64,000 bases of DNA from DASSJT01 sp963715025 (GCA_963715025.1 CAVQQQ010000001.1:310001-374000), one strand, 5' to 3'; positions 21,039 through 30,653 are shown, counted from the first letter of the stretch. Notes: generated from the sequence alone by a model not told the origin. Numbers and translations: made by a program.

Positions 21039-21889
21039 CTGCTGCTCCCCTCGCCGTCGCCATCCTGGGGCAGCAGCAGCCAGCGGCCGTCCTCGTGGTG
21101 GACCCGCAGCAGGGATCCCGCCGGGAACGCCTCGAGCGCCTGGCGCGGAAGGGGCAGCGACCCGTCGGCCGACACCACGGCATACTCCTCGCCGTCCCGC
21201 CCCTCGCCGCCGACCCGACCGTCACGGATCGTCACGGTGCGGGGCAGCCGCGCCGCCACCTCCGGGTCGTGCGTCACCACAATGACTGTGGTCCCGACTT
21301 CGTGGTTGACCTGGGTCAGGGCATCGAGGACGCGGTCCCGGGCTTCGTGGTCGAGCTGGCTGGTCGGCTCGTCGCCGAGAAGGAGTCCGGGCCGCGTCGC
21401 AACGGCTACGCCGAGGGCAGTGAGCTGCAGCTGCCCCGGAGTGAGCGAACTGAGCGGCTGGTCGGCAGCCTCGGCCACCCCGACGAGCTCGAGGATCTCG
21501 GCGACGGTCGGCAGCACCCGTCCCCGCGCCTTGGCGGCGCCCTGGGCAAAGGCGACGTTCTGTCGTGGCGTCAGGTAGGGCAGCAGATTGCGCGCGGCTC
21601 CCTGGAGGACGAGCCCGACGTCGGCGCCGCGGAACTCGTCGAGCTCCTGCTCGGTCATCGTCGAGAGTTCGCGGTCGCCGACCTGGATCTTTCCCGCGCT
21701 GGGTCGAAGGAGCCCGCCGAAGAGGGTGAGGAGCGTCGATTTGCCGGCTCCGGATGGCCCGAGCAGTCCAACCATCTCCCCCGCGCCCACCGTGAGGTCG
21801 ACGCCGGCCAGTGCCGCCACGTCATGCCCCTCCGCGTGGTAGATGTGCACCAGCCCCCGGGTGCTGACCACGAGTCCCCCGATGCTCAC
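21035..21889 (-). CDS. ABC transporter ATPase with altered signature motif
   Basis: 284 aa. Walker A GPSGAGKST, Walker B LLLGDEPTSQLD and H-loop VTHDPEVA are intact, but the signature reads LTPGQLQLTALGVAV instead of LSGGQ. A C-terminal extension of about 60 residues follows the H-loop region (EYAVVSADGSLPLPRQALEA). It overlaps its permease gene at the start (21886-21889) and the second ATPase at the end. A heterodimer with one consensus and one degenerate site is a reasonable model. Confidence 0.85.
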   Translation of the reverse strand: MSIGGLVVSTRGLVHIYHAEGHDVAALAGVDLTVGAGEMVGLLGPSGAGKSTLLTLFGGLLRPSAGKIQVGDRELSTMTEQELDEFRGADVGLVLQGAARNLLPYLTPRQNVAFAQGAAKARGRVLPTVAEILELVGVAEAADQPLSSLTPGQLQLTALGVAVATRPGLLLGDEPTSQLDHEARDRVLDALTQVNHEVGTTVIVVTHDPEVAARLPRTVTIRDGRVGGEGRDGEEYAVVSADGSLPLPRQALEAFPAGSLLRVHHEDGRWLLLPQDGDGEGSSR

Positions 21890-24800
21890 AGATACTCCCG
21901 GATCCGGCTCAGGGAGTAGCGGTGCGCGAGCGCCCTCGCGATCAGGAGGCCGGTGGCGACCAGGAGGAACAGGCCACAGACCCAGGCCACGCCCATGGCA
22001 GCCCAGGACGGCTCGAGGTCGACCGCCGGGACTGGGGCGGGACTGTTGAAGAGCGGGACGAGGGGCATCGCCAGGGCCGCGCCGACGGTGCCCGCGACGC
22101 CCCCCGCGGCCACGCCGACGCTCACCACCAGCAGCTGCTCACGGCGCGTGGCGCGCCTCAGGTCGCGCTGGGCGACGCCGGTCATGCGCAGCGCGGCGTA
22201 GTCCCGAGCCTGGCCGCGCCATCCCGTCACCGCGACAACCGCCATGACCAGGGCAGCGATCACCAGCGCCAGCACGCCCACCACCAGAGCTAGCTGGAGG
22301 CCCCAGCCGGAGGCGGACTCGTCATAGAACCGCTTCAGGTCGGGATAGCGCCTTACCTCGATGACGGCAATGCCCGACTCCTGCAGTTGCGCCGTGACGC
22401 GCTGAAGCAGGGCTGGGCTGTCGTCGACCAGCCAGGCTTCGAGTGAGGCCGTCTGTGGGATCTGGCCGCCGAGGCGCGCCAGCGTCTGGTAACTGACCAG
22501 GGCGCCTCTGTCGCCCAGCGCGGGGATCGCGGCAACGTGCTGCGCCTGCGCCATGGTGACCGGCGCGCCGTTCAAGCCCGCCGAGGTGAACGCATGCGGC
22601 GTGCCCCCGGGGGGCACGGGGCCGGCCAGGAGGGCCGGCACTGCGGCCGGTACGTCGCCATAGGCCAGGCGCTGTACGAACCCGGAGTTCGCGAAGTCCA
22701 GGACGAGCGACCCGGGCCGGCTTGCATCGGACACCGTGAGCTTGTCGGACGGGGCGGACGGGTTCGTCGGCGCTTCCAGCCAGCGGCCGGGCTGTTCGAT
22801 CCCCAGCTCATGGCCGTCGACGGCGAGGCTGTGGATCGTGATCCGCCCGCTCGCCTCGCTTGCGAGGTCGCCTTCACGGCTGACCCGGATCTCGATCGCG
22901 TCCAGACGGCAGCCCACAGGGCACAGCAGCGGCGCGTCGACCAAGACCCTGCGATCCTTGCCGACGGGGACGGTGGCCAGGTCGCGGGTGAGCTGCTCGC
23001 CATCGGGGCCGGTGACCGAAACTCGCAGTTGGAGGTACGCCGGTGGAAGCGGGGGCAGGTCCTTCGCGTCCTGCGGTGCACCGGCGCCCGCCGGCGGCTG
23101 GTAGGGAGGCTGCTGGTACCAGGCGGGCGCCTGGAAACGCTCGGGGACGGTCTCCTCCATCGAGGCCACCACCTCAGCGGTGAAGCGAGAGCCGCTCAAC
23201 GTGACTGTCGGGACGCGGGGTGGCGCCAGCGCGCCCAGGGCGAAGGGTGGCTGGCCCGCAACCGGGTAGCTCACTGCCGCGAAGCCCTCAGGCAGGACCG
23301 CCATCGTCGGCGTCGACGTCGTGTCGCGATGCCTCACGATGGCGACAGGAGTGGCACGCCTGCCGGTCGGGTCGGCCTTCAGGAGGGCTGCCCGCAGTTG
23401 CTCAGGGCGCGTGCTGTCGGTGCGCAGGGTCACCGGAGCCCCGGCCTCGAGCTCAGCGCGCGCCTGGCGGTTGCGGTCGGCGACCAGCATGGCGTTGCCG
23501 GCGAAGACGGCGAGTGCCGTCGACACGGTGCAGACCGTCAGGATCTTGCGCAGCGCCGGCCGACGGGCGAGGGACAGGGCGGCAAGACCCGCTGCGACCC
23601 GCCCGCGCCGCAGGCTGCGACGCCCCAAGGCCGCCGAGGCTGGCGCGAGCACGTGGGCCAGGACCAGTCCCATGGCCAGGGAGACCAGGGTCGGCGTCAG
23701 CAGCGCAAGTGGGCCGTTCGTGGTCCGGGTGGCCAACCCCGCGATCCCGGCGACCGCGAGGGCGACCACGACCAAGTCGATGACCGGCCAGCCCTGCGAG
23801 CCGCTGGCCGGCCGAACGCGCCTGAGCTGCGCCGAGATCGACTCGCGAAGCACGGGCTGGGCGGCCACGACGACAGCGCCCGTGCAGACCGCCCAGGCCA
23901 CCACCACGGCAGCAGCCACCTGCCAGGGCAGCTCGAACGGGACTCCACGGGGAAGCACGAACCGGCGGGCCAGCTCGCTGAGGGCAAGGGCCATGGCCGT
24001 GCCGAGCGGGAGTCCCAACAGCACGGTGAGTCCGAGTTCCCCGAGCACCAGCCGCCGGGCTCCCTCACGGCTGCGGCCACGCAAGCGGGCGAGGGCCACC
24101 TCCGGGCGTCGCTGGTCGACCGCCGCACTGGCCACGGTCAGGAGCACGACGGCCGCCAGAAGACCGAGTTGCACCATCAGGATGGGGACGATCACCCGGA
24201 CCTGTCCCTGGCCGGAGCGCACCTGGTCGAGCAGGCCCGGGACCGGGCTGTCCGCGGTCACGTTGCCCGACGTGCTCCGCACGGCGGCTGCTGCCTGCGC
24301 CGCCTCCGGAAGCCTGTCGAGGGTGATCGTGTCCCTCTTGAGCGGCAGGGCGACCGTGATCTGGGCGTTCGGGAAGGCCTTGTCGAAGGTGGGCTCGGAT
24401 AGGACCCAGGTGTCGAGGGCAGGCACCGGGTCGTTTCCCCCGCCCACGAGCGTCCCGGAGCGGCCGTCGAACTGGGTGCGCAGCCAGTACGCCGGATCGG
24501 GCCGCACCTCGTAGGCACCGGCGATGGTCAGGGTGACCGGGGGCGTGCCTGACGGGGCGCCGCTGACCGGGACGGTGAAGGCCTGCCCGACGCGCCAGCC
24601 CCACTTCTGGAGGTCCTTCGCCGACACGGCCACCTGGCCCGCCTGTCGCGGGCAGGCCCCCGCGACGAGGGTCAGGTGGTCGCAGACGCGGTCGCGGTAC
24701 GCCATCTCCAGGGGAGAGGGCATGAGGCCCTGCCTCGGCCGAACGCTGCCGCGTGCGTAGAGCTGGCCGATCGGCTCCTCGTGCAGCTCCCGAGCTTTCG

Positions 24801-25035
24801 CCGGCACCGCATCGAGCACGTCGGCAATGCCGAGGTCGGGCGCAGTGGCAGTGCGCCCAGCGCTGACGACCAGGGCGGTGTCAGCCGCGCTCGCCCGAAA
24901 GATGGCCGACTGCAGGAGCCCTTGCTCCAGCGCCCGGGCGTAGAGCGGCGCTAGAACGGCGCAGGCGGTCACGAGGGCGGACAGCAGCACGAGAGCGGCA
25001 GTCTGCGCGCCTCGATAGCGCAGGGCGGCCCACAC
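21886..25035 (-). CDS. Very long FtsX-like ABC permease
   Basis: 1049 aa, GTG start, first gene of the three-gene exporter operon. An N-terminal helix (residues about 12-35, ALVLLSALVTACAVLAPLYA) is followed by a large extracytoplasmic region. A helix cluster lies around 290-500 (LGLLAAVVLLTVASAAVDQRRPEVALARLRG is an FtsX signature), then a second large periplasm-like region, then C-terminal helices (LQLALVVGVLALVIAALVMAV to FLLVATGLLIARAL). It looks like two FtsX halves fused. MacB-like systems are mechanotransducing rather than classical importers; the substrate is unknown. The gene has no GTATGCCG word. Confidence 0.85.
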   Translation of the reverse strand: MWAALRYRGAQTAALVLLSALVTACAVLAPLYARALEQGLLQSAIFRASAADTALVVSAGRTATAPDLGIADVLDAVPAKARELHEEPIGQLYARGSVRPRQGLMPSPLEMAYRDRVCDHLTLVAGACPRQAGQVAVSAKDLQKWGWRVGQAFTVPVSGAPSGTPPVTLTIAGAYEVRPDPAYWLRTQFDGRSGTLVGGGNDPVPALDTWVLSEPTFDKAFPNAQITVALPLKRDTITLDRLPEAAQAAAAVRSTSGNVTADSPVPGLLDQVRSGQGQVRVIVPILMVQLGLLAAVVLLTVASAAVDQRRPEVALARLRGRSREGARRLVLGELGLTVLLGLPLGTAMALALSELARRFVLPRGVPFELPWQVAAAVVVAWAVCTGAVVVAAQPVLRESISAQLRRVRPASGSQGWPVIDLVVVALAVAGIAGLATRTTNGPLALLTPTLVSLAMGLVLAHVLAPASAALGRRSLRRGRVAAGLAALSLARRPALRKILTVCTVSTALAVFAGNAMLVADRNRQARAELEAGAPVTLRTDSTRPEQLRAALLKADPTGRRATPVAIVRHRDTTSTPTMAVLPEGFAAVSYPVAGQPPFALGALAPPRVPTVTLSGSRFTAEVVASMEETVPERFQAPAWYQQPPYQPPAGAGAPQDAKDLPPLPPAYLQLRVSVTGPDGEQLTRDLATVPVGKDRRVLVDAPLLCPVGCRLDAIEIRVSREGDLASEASGRITIHSLAVDGHELGIEQPGRWLEAPTNPSAPSDKLTVSDASRPGSLVLDFANSGFVQRLAYGDVPAAVPALLAGPVPPGGTPHAFTSAGLNGAPVTMAQAQHVAAIPALGDRGALVSYQTLARLGGQIPQTASLEAWLVDDSPALLQRVTAQLQESGIAVIEVRRYPDLKRFYDESASGWGLQLALVVGVLALVIAALVMAVVAVTGWRGQARDYAALRMTGVAQRDLRRATRREQLLVVSVGVAAGGVAGTVGAALAMPLVPLFNSPAPVPAVDLEPSWAAMGVAWVCGLFLLVATGLLIARALAHRYSLSRIREYL

Positions 25036-25181
25036 GCGAGCAGTCCTCCTCCGACCTCGTTACCCCAGGGACGCGTCCGCCCCCGGTGGACCCGCCTCAC
25101 CACCCTAGGCATCGGTGATGCCCTTCGAGGTGACAAAGGGGCAACGATCTCCGCGCTGCCGCACGGCTCCCGGGTAGAGGA

Positions 25182-25490
25182 TCAGGCCTGTCGCTCGATG
25201 GCCTGCTCGAGGCGCTCGAGCTTGCCGGTCAGCTCGCCGGTATGCCCCGGACGGATGTCCGCCTTGAGAACCAGGCTGACCCTCGGGCCGTGGGCCGCCG
25301 CGGCGTCCACCGCGCGCTTGACCACCGCCATGCACTCGTCCCACTCCCCCTCGATGGTGGTGAACATGGCGTCCGTGCGATGGGGCAGACCCGAGTCGCG
25401 CACGGCTCGGACGGCGTCGGCGACGGCGGCGCTCACCGATCCGGTGGCGTCACTTGCCATGGAGGGGGCAACGGAGAAGGCGATCAGCAT
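25182..25490 (-). CDS. Thiamine-binding-protein family (MTH1187/YkoF, DUF77)
   Basis: 102 aa, close to the family's usual length. MLIAFSVAPSMASD, VRAVRDSGLPHRTDAMFTTIEGEWDECMAVVKRA and RVSLVLKADIRPGHTGEL match the small ferredoxin-like proteins that bind thiamine or its pyrimidine moiety. No thiamine gene is near. TACCGT lies 6 bases before the ATG, so the mRNA may be leaderless. That -10 is embedded in a copy of the CGGCATAC word. Confidence 0.85.
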   Translation of the reverse strand: MLIAFSVAPSMASDATGSVSAAVADAVRAVRDSGLPHRTDAMFTTIEGEWDECMAVVKRAVDAAAAHGPRVSLVLKADIRPGHTGELTGKLERLEQAIERQA

Positions 25491-25496
25491 GGGGCC

Positions 25497-25502
25497 ACGG
25501 TA
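25497..25502 (-). promoter_or_regulatory. Putative -10 box of the thiamine-binding-like gene, inside a CGGCATAC copy
   Basis: TACCGT on the minus strand, 6 bases before ATG 25490. Its TAC is the last three bases of the repeated word. Confidence 0.4.
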
Positions 25503-25515
25503 TGCCGGTCGACGC

Positions 25516-27222
25516 TCAGTTGGCCTGTTGCGGCTCCTGCGCCTGCAGCTGCTCGAGGTGGGCGTGGACGAGCGGGACCGCGGAGGCCCCCTCGCCGCTG
25601 GCGGCGGCCACCCGCTTCATCGACCCGGCGCGCACGTCGCCCGCGGCGAAGACACCGGGAAGCGTGGTCTCGAGGCTGGCCGGGGGCCGACCCTCCTGCC
25701 ACCGATGCTTCGGCACGTCCCGGCCGGTGAGCACGAAGCCGCCGTCGTCCAGCTCGACCTCGGGTGGCAGCCAGGAGCAGTGCGGCTCGGCGCCCAGCAG
25801 CAGGAAGAGCCCCTCGACCGGCACCCGTTTCTCCCGTTCGGCGGCGTTGTCGCGGAGCACCAGCCACTCGAGGCGTCCCTCGCCGCCGCCGTCGACGACC
25901 GACCAACCCGTTCGCACCGACACCGTGGGGTTCGCCTCGATCTCCCGAACCAGGTAGGCCGACATGGTCTCGTCGATGCTGTCCCGGCGGACCACGATGG
26001 TCACCGAGTGGGCGAACCTCGACAGGTGTATCGCAGCCTGCCCTGCGGAGTTGCCCCCACCCACGACGACGACGTCACGCCCGTGCATCTCTCGCGAGAC
26101 GCTCGTCGCCGCGCCGTAGTAAACGCCGAGTCCAACCAGGTCCTCGACGCCGGGCACCCCGAGCCGGCGGTAGGCGACTCCTGACGCGACCACGACCGAG
26201 CGGGCACAGATGCGCGCGTCCTCGGCAAGGACGTGGTGGTGGTCCGAGCCGGGTTCGATGCCGAGGACCGGCGTGCCGGTGAAGAAGCGGGCCCCGAATC
26301 GCCCGGCCTGGAACCGAGCGCGCTGGGCGAGCCGCATGCCCGAGATGCCTCGCGGGAAGCCGAGGTAGTTGCGGATCATCGAGCTCGCTCCGGCCTGTCC
26401 GCCGACGGCGTCCGCTTCGAGAACGATCGTGGACAGCCCTTCCGAGGCGGCGTACACCGCGGTGGCCAAACCGGCAGGGCCGGCGCCCACGACCACGACG
26501 TCGACCACCTCTCCCTCCGGGATGTCGGCAGGTGTGCCGTAGACGAACGCGGCGACCCGCCGGACCGTGGCGCCGCTCAGCGTGGGCCGGCCGAAGGCAG
26601 CGACCACTGGGTAGTCGATGTGGCCACCGTCGAGCGTGGCGAGCACTGCTGTGCCACGATCCGATTCGGGCGAGTGCGTCACGCTGGCCATGCCCATGCG
26701 GTCGAGGAAGTCGCGAATCGCGGCAACCTGCCCGGTCTCGCGGTCGGTCACGATCTCTACCTGCGCGACGACGGGAGAGGACGACGACCACCCCCAGTCG
26801 GAGAGCAGCTCGCTGACAGCCGTGTGGAACTCCTCGTCGCGCCGTCCCCTCGGGATGCCGAGGAAGGTGTCGAAGTGGCCGGTGGCCAGATGCTGCCGGA
26901 TCTCGTCAAGGCGCCGGCGGTAGTCGTCGCCCCGCAAGAGGCAGACCCGTCGCGCGCTCGGCATCACGCCGTGGGCCTCGATGAGAAACCCGGGGCCGTC
27001 GGAGTCGGGCAACGTGGCCTCGGCCGCCACCATGGCCACCGGTGCTTCGTCGGCCGCAAGGGCGGCGAGGCGGTCACGAGCAGCAGCGGCCGAGGGAGCA
27101 TGCTCGACTGCGTAGTCGCGCGCGTAGCGGCTCTCGAACTCGCCGACGACACCGGTCGCCCCGGCATCCGCGACCACGAGGATGACCGGCCTCGCCGGTG
27201 CCGCCGCTTCTCCAGCCGTCAT
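25516..27222 (-). CDS. Thioredoxin-reductase-like flavoprotein without the CxxC, with fused N-terminal domains
   Basis: 568 aa. Residues 10-145 resemble a response-regulator receiver domain, but the phospho-acceptor region reads VAMVAAEATLPDSDG, with no Asp at the expected site. Residues 150-228 look thioredoxin/glutaredoxin-like, also without a CxxC. From residue 240 there is a TrxR-type domain: FAD motif GAGPAG (246-251), NADPH motif VVVGGGNSAGQ, and the second FAD motif LPGVFAAGDVRAGS. Where TrxR has CxxC, the sequence is VYYGAATSVSREM. It probably binds FAD and NADPH but cannot reduce thioredoxin by the usual route. Confidence 0.85.
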   Translation of the reverse strand: MTAGEAAAPARPVILVVADAGATGVVGEFESRYARDYAVEHAPSAAAARDRLAALAADEAPVAMVAAEATLPDSDGPGFLIEAHGVMPSARRVCLLRGDDYRRRLDEIRQHLATGHFDTFLGIPRGRRDEEFHTAVSELLSDWGWSSSSPVVAQVEIVTDRETGQVAAIRDFLDRMGMASVTHSPESDRGTAVLATLDGGHIDYPVVAAFGRPTLSGATVRRVAAFVYGTPADIPEGEVVDVVVVGAGPAGLATAVYAASEGLSTIVLEADAVGGQAGASSMIRNYLGFPRGISGMRLAQRARFQAGRFGARFFTGTPVLGIEPGSDHHHVLAEDARICARSVVVASGVAYRRLGVPGVEDLVGLGVYYGAATSVSREMHGRDVVVVGGGNSAGQAAIHLSRFAHSVTIVVRRDSIDETMSAYLVREIEANPTVSVRTGWSVVDGGGEGRLEWLVLRDNAAEREKRVPVEGLFLLLGAEPHCSWLPPEVELDDGGFVLTGRDVPKHRWQEGRPPASLETTLPGVFAAGDVRAGSMKRVAAASGEGASAVPLVHAHLEQLQAQEPQQAN

Positions 27223-27259
27223 GCCGAGAATCTACCTGCGCCGTTACCGCCGGGCTGCC

Positions 27260-28264
27260 TCAGATCCGCCGCAGCAGGGAGAGGTAGTTCTCCACCGGCC
27301 GGAATCCGAGGCGCTCGTTGATGCCCACCATCCAGCGGTTCTGCTCGGCGTTGCCCGTCACGACGTGGCGGCGCCCCGGGCCGATGCGGACCTGGAGCTC
27401 CCGGAGGTTGCGCGCCTTGACCGCCATCCCCAGTCGCCGTCCGCGGTGCTCCCGCCGGACCAGCGTCCCCCACTGCAACACGTCGGCGTGCGGCGCCTGT
27501 GGGACGACGAAGTCGGTGTACGCCACCACCGTGTCGTCGGGCGCGAGCGCGAACGTCGAGATCCTCGATCGCCCCTGCTTCCGGAACGTCTCCTCGCGGT
27601 GCCGGTGCATCTCCGGGGTCTCCCGCTCCGCCTCGAAGTCGAGGTCTCCGGTGGGCGCGTCGAGCGCGAGCTGGTTCTTGGTGTCGCAGAGGGAGGGCAG
27701 CAGTTCGTCCGGCACCGGTCCGTCGACGGTGACGATGCGGTAGTCCCTGTGGTGGGGCGCGCTCTCGGCAATCAGCCCGTCGAGGAACGCCTCAGGGACC
27801 GGCAGATCCAGCAGTCGGACGATATCGGTGTTGGCCACCCAGAACCCATGCTTCACTGCGAAGCGGCGATAGGGATGGTCCGGCGTGCTGCCGAACGGGC
27901 AGGCCGCCTCCATCACCAGGTCGGAGCGGCCCTCCTCCCGGCTGGTCTCGACCATCGTGTCGACGAGGGCCGTCCCCACACCCCGGCCCCGGCGTCCCGG
28001 CTCGACCCATGGCACGAGCCAGGCGAACTTCTGGTTGTCGGACATTGGCAGGTAGTAGGCAGCGGCGCCGACGATCTCGCCGCCGTCCACGGCCACGAAC
28101 GGCATGAACCGCTCGCCCGGGTCGTCGTCGTGGATGTCCACACGGTGATCCTCCAGCGAGCGCAGCCAGGCCCACGGCCGCTCGAATGCCTCTGCGGCAG
28201 CATAGATCTCGTGATAGCGGACGAACTCCGCCTCACTCCCCCGGTCCAGTGGTCGCACCTGCAC
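27260..28264 (-). CDS. Tandem GNAT N-acetyltransferase
   Basis: 334 aa with two GNAT halves. The N-terminal half carries the acetyl-CoA loop WVEPGRRGRGVGTALVDTM (around residue 90). The C-terminal half has LVRREHRGRRLGMAVKARNL and NRWMVGINERLGFRPVENY. The layout is like mycothiol synthase MshD, but similarity is not enough to assign that. Start GTG 28264; GTG 28258 is alternative and is better spaced from GAAGG. Substrate unknown. Confidence 0.85.
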   Translation of the reverse strand: MQVRPLDRGSEAEFVRYHEIYAAAEAFERPWAWLRSLEDHRVDIHDDDPGERFMPFVAVDGGEIVGAAAYYLPMSDNQKFAWLVPWVEPGRRGRGVGTALVDTMVETSREEGRSDLVMEAACPFGSTPDHPYRRFAVKHGFWVANTDIVRLLDLPVPEAFLDGLIAESAPHHRDYRIVTVDGPVPDELLPSLCDTKNQLALDAPTGDLDFEAERETPEMHRHREETFRKQGRSRISTFALAPDDTVVAYTDFVVPQAPHADVLQWGTLVRREHRGRRLGMAVKARNLRELQVRIGPGRRHVVTGNAEQNRWMVGINERLGFRPVENYLSLLRRI

Positions 28265-28398
28265 CCTTCAAAAGTAGAGACGCCAGGGGCGCGGTCGCCA
28301 CGCAATTAACGTCGCACCTCATGAGCCGCGAGTCATCCTGCGGTATGCCGGCTGCTCGCCTCCCAGCGCGCGCCGGGCTGTGGGGCGAGCGTGGGGCC

Positions 28399-29358
28399 TC
28401 AGGTCAGGGCTGAGACGACCTGGTCGGCAGCGGCGTACGGGTCGGTCTTGCCGTCGACCACGTCGGCGGCGAGCTGCTCGACCCCACTCCCGTGGCGCAG
28501 GTCGCCCATGCGGGCCCGCAGCTGCTGCAGGGCGATCGCCTCGATCTCGTCGCCTGCGCGGCGGACGCGGCGCTCCCGCAGCGTGCCCGTGCGCTCCATC
28601 CACGCAACGTGTTTGTCGAGCGCCGCCATGAGCTCGTCGATGCCCTGGCCTTGTGCGGCAACTGTTTTCACCACCGGTGGGCGCCAGAGCCCGGGCTCGG
28701 TGCGGTCGGCGAGCGAGATCATGTAGCGGATGTCCCGCACTGTGGCATCGGCGCCCTCACGGTCGGCCTTGTTGACGACGAACACGTCGCCGATCTCGAG
28801 GATGCCCGCCTTGGCGGCCTGGATACCGTCGCCCATGCCAGGGGCCAGCAGCACGACGGTCGTGTCGGCGAGCCCAGCGATCTCGACCTCCGACTGCCCC
28901 ACCCCGACCGTCTCGACCAGGATGACCTCGCAGCCTGCTGCATCGAGCACGCGCAGGGCCTGCGGTGTCGTCCAGGACAGCCCGCCGAGGTGGCCTCGCG
29001 AGGCCATGGACCGGATGTAGACCTCGGGGTCGAGGGCGTGGTCCTGCATGCGCACCCGGTCGCCGAGCAGCGCACCGCCGGAGAACGGCGAGGAGGGGTC
29101 GACCGCCAGCACGCCTACCCGCTTCCCCCGGGCGCGGAAGGCGCCGACCAGCGCATTGGTCGACGTCGACTTGCCGACCCCGGGGGAGCCGGTGATGCCG
29201 ATGACGTGAACATTGCCGGAGTGCGGGGCAAGGGCCGCCATCACCTCCCGCAGCGCCGGGTGGCCGTCCTCAACCAGCGAGATCAGCCGGGCGACAGCCC
29301 GGGGCGCCCCTGCCCGGGCCGACTCGACCAGGGCAGGGACATCGACAGGGCGGGCCAA
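28399..29358 (-). CDS. meaB: Methylmalonyl-CoA-mutase-associated G3E GTPase (chaperone)
   Basis: 319 aa. Protects and reloads acyl-CoA mutases with adenosylcobalamin (MeaB/ArgK family). Walker A GSPGVGKSTSTNAL (about residue 60), DPSSPFSGGALLGDRVRM, Walker B VILVETVGVGQSE and the guanine-specificity motif VNKADREG. The start is a TTG at 29358, two bases after the acetyltransferase stop, so the two genes form one operon. Two candidate client mutases are in this window: the IcmA-like subunit (18000-19751) and ethylmalonyl-CoA mutase (44247-46406). Confidence 0.93.
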   Translation of the reverse strand: MARPVDVPALVESARAGAPRAVARLISLVEDGHPALREVMAALAPHSGNVHVIGITGSPGVGKSTSTNALVGAFRARGKRVGVLAVDPSSPFSGGALLGDRVRMQDHALDPEVYIRSMASRGHLGGLSWTTPQALRVLDAAGCEVILVETVGVGQSEVEIAGLADTTVVLLAPGMGDGIQAAKAGILEIGDVFVVNKADREGADATVRDIRYMISLADRTEPGLWRPPVVKTVAAQGQGIDELMAALDKHVAWMERTGTLRERRVRRAGDEIEAIALQQLRARMGDLRHGSGVEQLAADVVDGKTDPYAAADQVVSALT

Positions 29359-29360
29359 GG

Positions 29361-30563
29361 TCAGGCCTGCGCAGGCACGCGCACGATGAGCGCGTCACCC
29401 TGCCCGCCGCCTCCGCAGAGGGCAGCCGCGCCGACGCCGCCGCCGCGGCGCTTCAGCTCGTTGGCGAGTGCCAGCGTGATCCTGGCGCCGGACATGCCGA
29501 TCGGGTGGCCCACTGCAATGGCGCCGCCGTTGACGTTGACCTTCGCAGCGTCGATGCCCAGCTCCCGGGTCGATGCCAGGCCCACTGCCGCGAAGGCCTC
29601 GTTGATCTCGACCAGGTCGAGGTCGGCCGGCGCGATGCCCTCCTTGGCACAGGCCGCCTTGATCGCCTCGGCCGGCTGCGACTGGAGCGAGGAGTCAGGG
29701 CCGGCGACCACGCCGTGGGCGCCGATCTCGGCGAGCCAGGTCAGGCCCAGCTCCTGGGCCTTCGCCTTGCTCATGACGACGACAGCCGCAGCGCCGTCGG
29801 AGATCTGGGAGGCCGATCCCGCTGTGATGGTGCCGTCCTGGGAGAAGGCCGGGCGCAGCCTGCCCAGCGACTCCACGGTCGTGTCGGAGCGAATGCCCTC
29901 GTCGGCCTTGAACTCGACCGGGTCGCCCTTGCGCTGAGGGATCTGGATCGCGACGACCTCGTCGTCGAACAACCCGTCCTTCCACGCGCGTGCGGCCTTC
30001 TCGTGGCTCGCGGCCGAGAAGGCGTCCTGTTCCTCGCGGGTGAACTCCTTGTCGCCGGTGTTGGCCGACTCGGTGAGGAGCCCCATCGCCTGGTCGGTGA
30101 ACGCGTCCCACAGCCCGTCCTGGGCCATATGGTCGCGCAGGGTCACGTCGCCGTACTTGAACCCGTCACGGCTCTTCTCCAGCAGGTGCGGGGCATTGGT
30201 CATGGACTCCTGACCGCCGGCGACCACGACCTCGAACTCGCCCGCGCGGATCAGCTGGTCCGCGAGTGCGATGGCGTCGATGCCCGAGAGGCAGACCTTG
30301 TTGATCGTCAGGGCGGGCACGGTCATCGGGATCCCGGCCTTCACGGCGGCCTGCCGGGCGGGGATCTGCCCCGCACCGGCGGTCAGCACCTGGCCCATGA
30401 TGACGTAATCGACCTGCTCGGGCTTCACACCGGCCTTGTCGAGGGCGCCCCTGATGGCGAACCCGCCCAGGTCGGAGCCGGAGAAATCCTTGAGCGAACC
30501 GCTCATGCGCCCCATCGGGGTACGCGCTCCGGCGACGATGACAGTGGTGGTGCGGTCGGACAT
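29361..30563 (-). CDS. Acetyl-CoA C-acetyltransferase (thiolase)
   Basis: 400 aa, thiolase family. Condenses two acetyl-CoA to acetoacetyl-CoA, the first step of the ethylmalonyl-CoA pathway, or works in reverse. Catalytic residues are C91 (INKVCLSG), H353 (VGHPIGMSGAR) and C383 (AALCGGGGQG). GGAGG lies 8 bases before the ATG, and TAGAGT (30600-30605) is a likely -10 about 36 bases upstream. Co-transcribed with meaB and divergent from epimerase and ccr. Confidence 0.95.
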   Translation of the reverse strand: MSDRTTTVIVAGARTPMGRMSGSLKDFSGSDLGGFAIRGALDKAGVKPEQVDYVIMGQVLTAGAGQIPARQAAVKAGIPMTVPALTINKVCLSGIDAIALADQLIRAGEFEVVVAGGQESMTNAPHLLEKSRDGFKYGDVTLRDHMAQDGLWDAFTDQAMGLLTESANTGDKEFTREEQDAFSAASHEKAARAWKDGLFDDEVVAIQIPQRKGDPVEFKADEGIRSDTTVESLGRLRPAFSQDGTITAGSASQISDGAAAVVVMSKAKAQELGLTWLAEIGAHGVVAGPDSSLQSQPAEAIKAACAKEGIAPADLDLVEINEAFAAVGLASTRELGIDAAKVNVNGGAIAVGHPIGMSGARITLALANELKRRGGGVGAAALCGGGGQGDALIVRVPAQA

Positions 30564-30599
30564 GACAAGGCCTCCAACGCGGTTGGTGAGTTCTCGTTC

Positions 30600-30605
30600 A
30601 CTCTA
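30600..30605 (-). promoter_or_regulatory. Putative -10 box of the thiolase-meaB operon
   Basis: TAGAGT on the minus strand, with TTGGGT 16 bases upstream as a possible -35. Unlike the leaderless genes, this transcript would have a leader of about 30 bases with a GGAGG site. Confidence 0.45.
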
Positions 30606-30653
30606 GTCTCGGCACTGAGGCACCCAAAGCCCGGGCGTGGGTGGCGAGCACCA

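Noticed and set aside
22537..24402. Long open frame (621 aa) opposite the FtsX permease
   Set aside because: It is rich in Arg, Gly, Gln and His with no domain; the minus strand encodes the permease.
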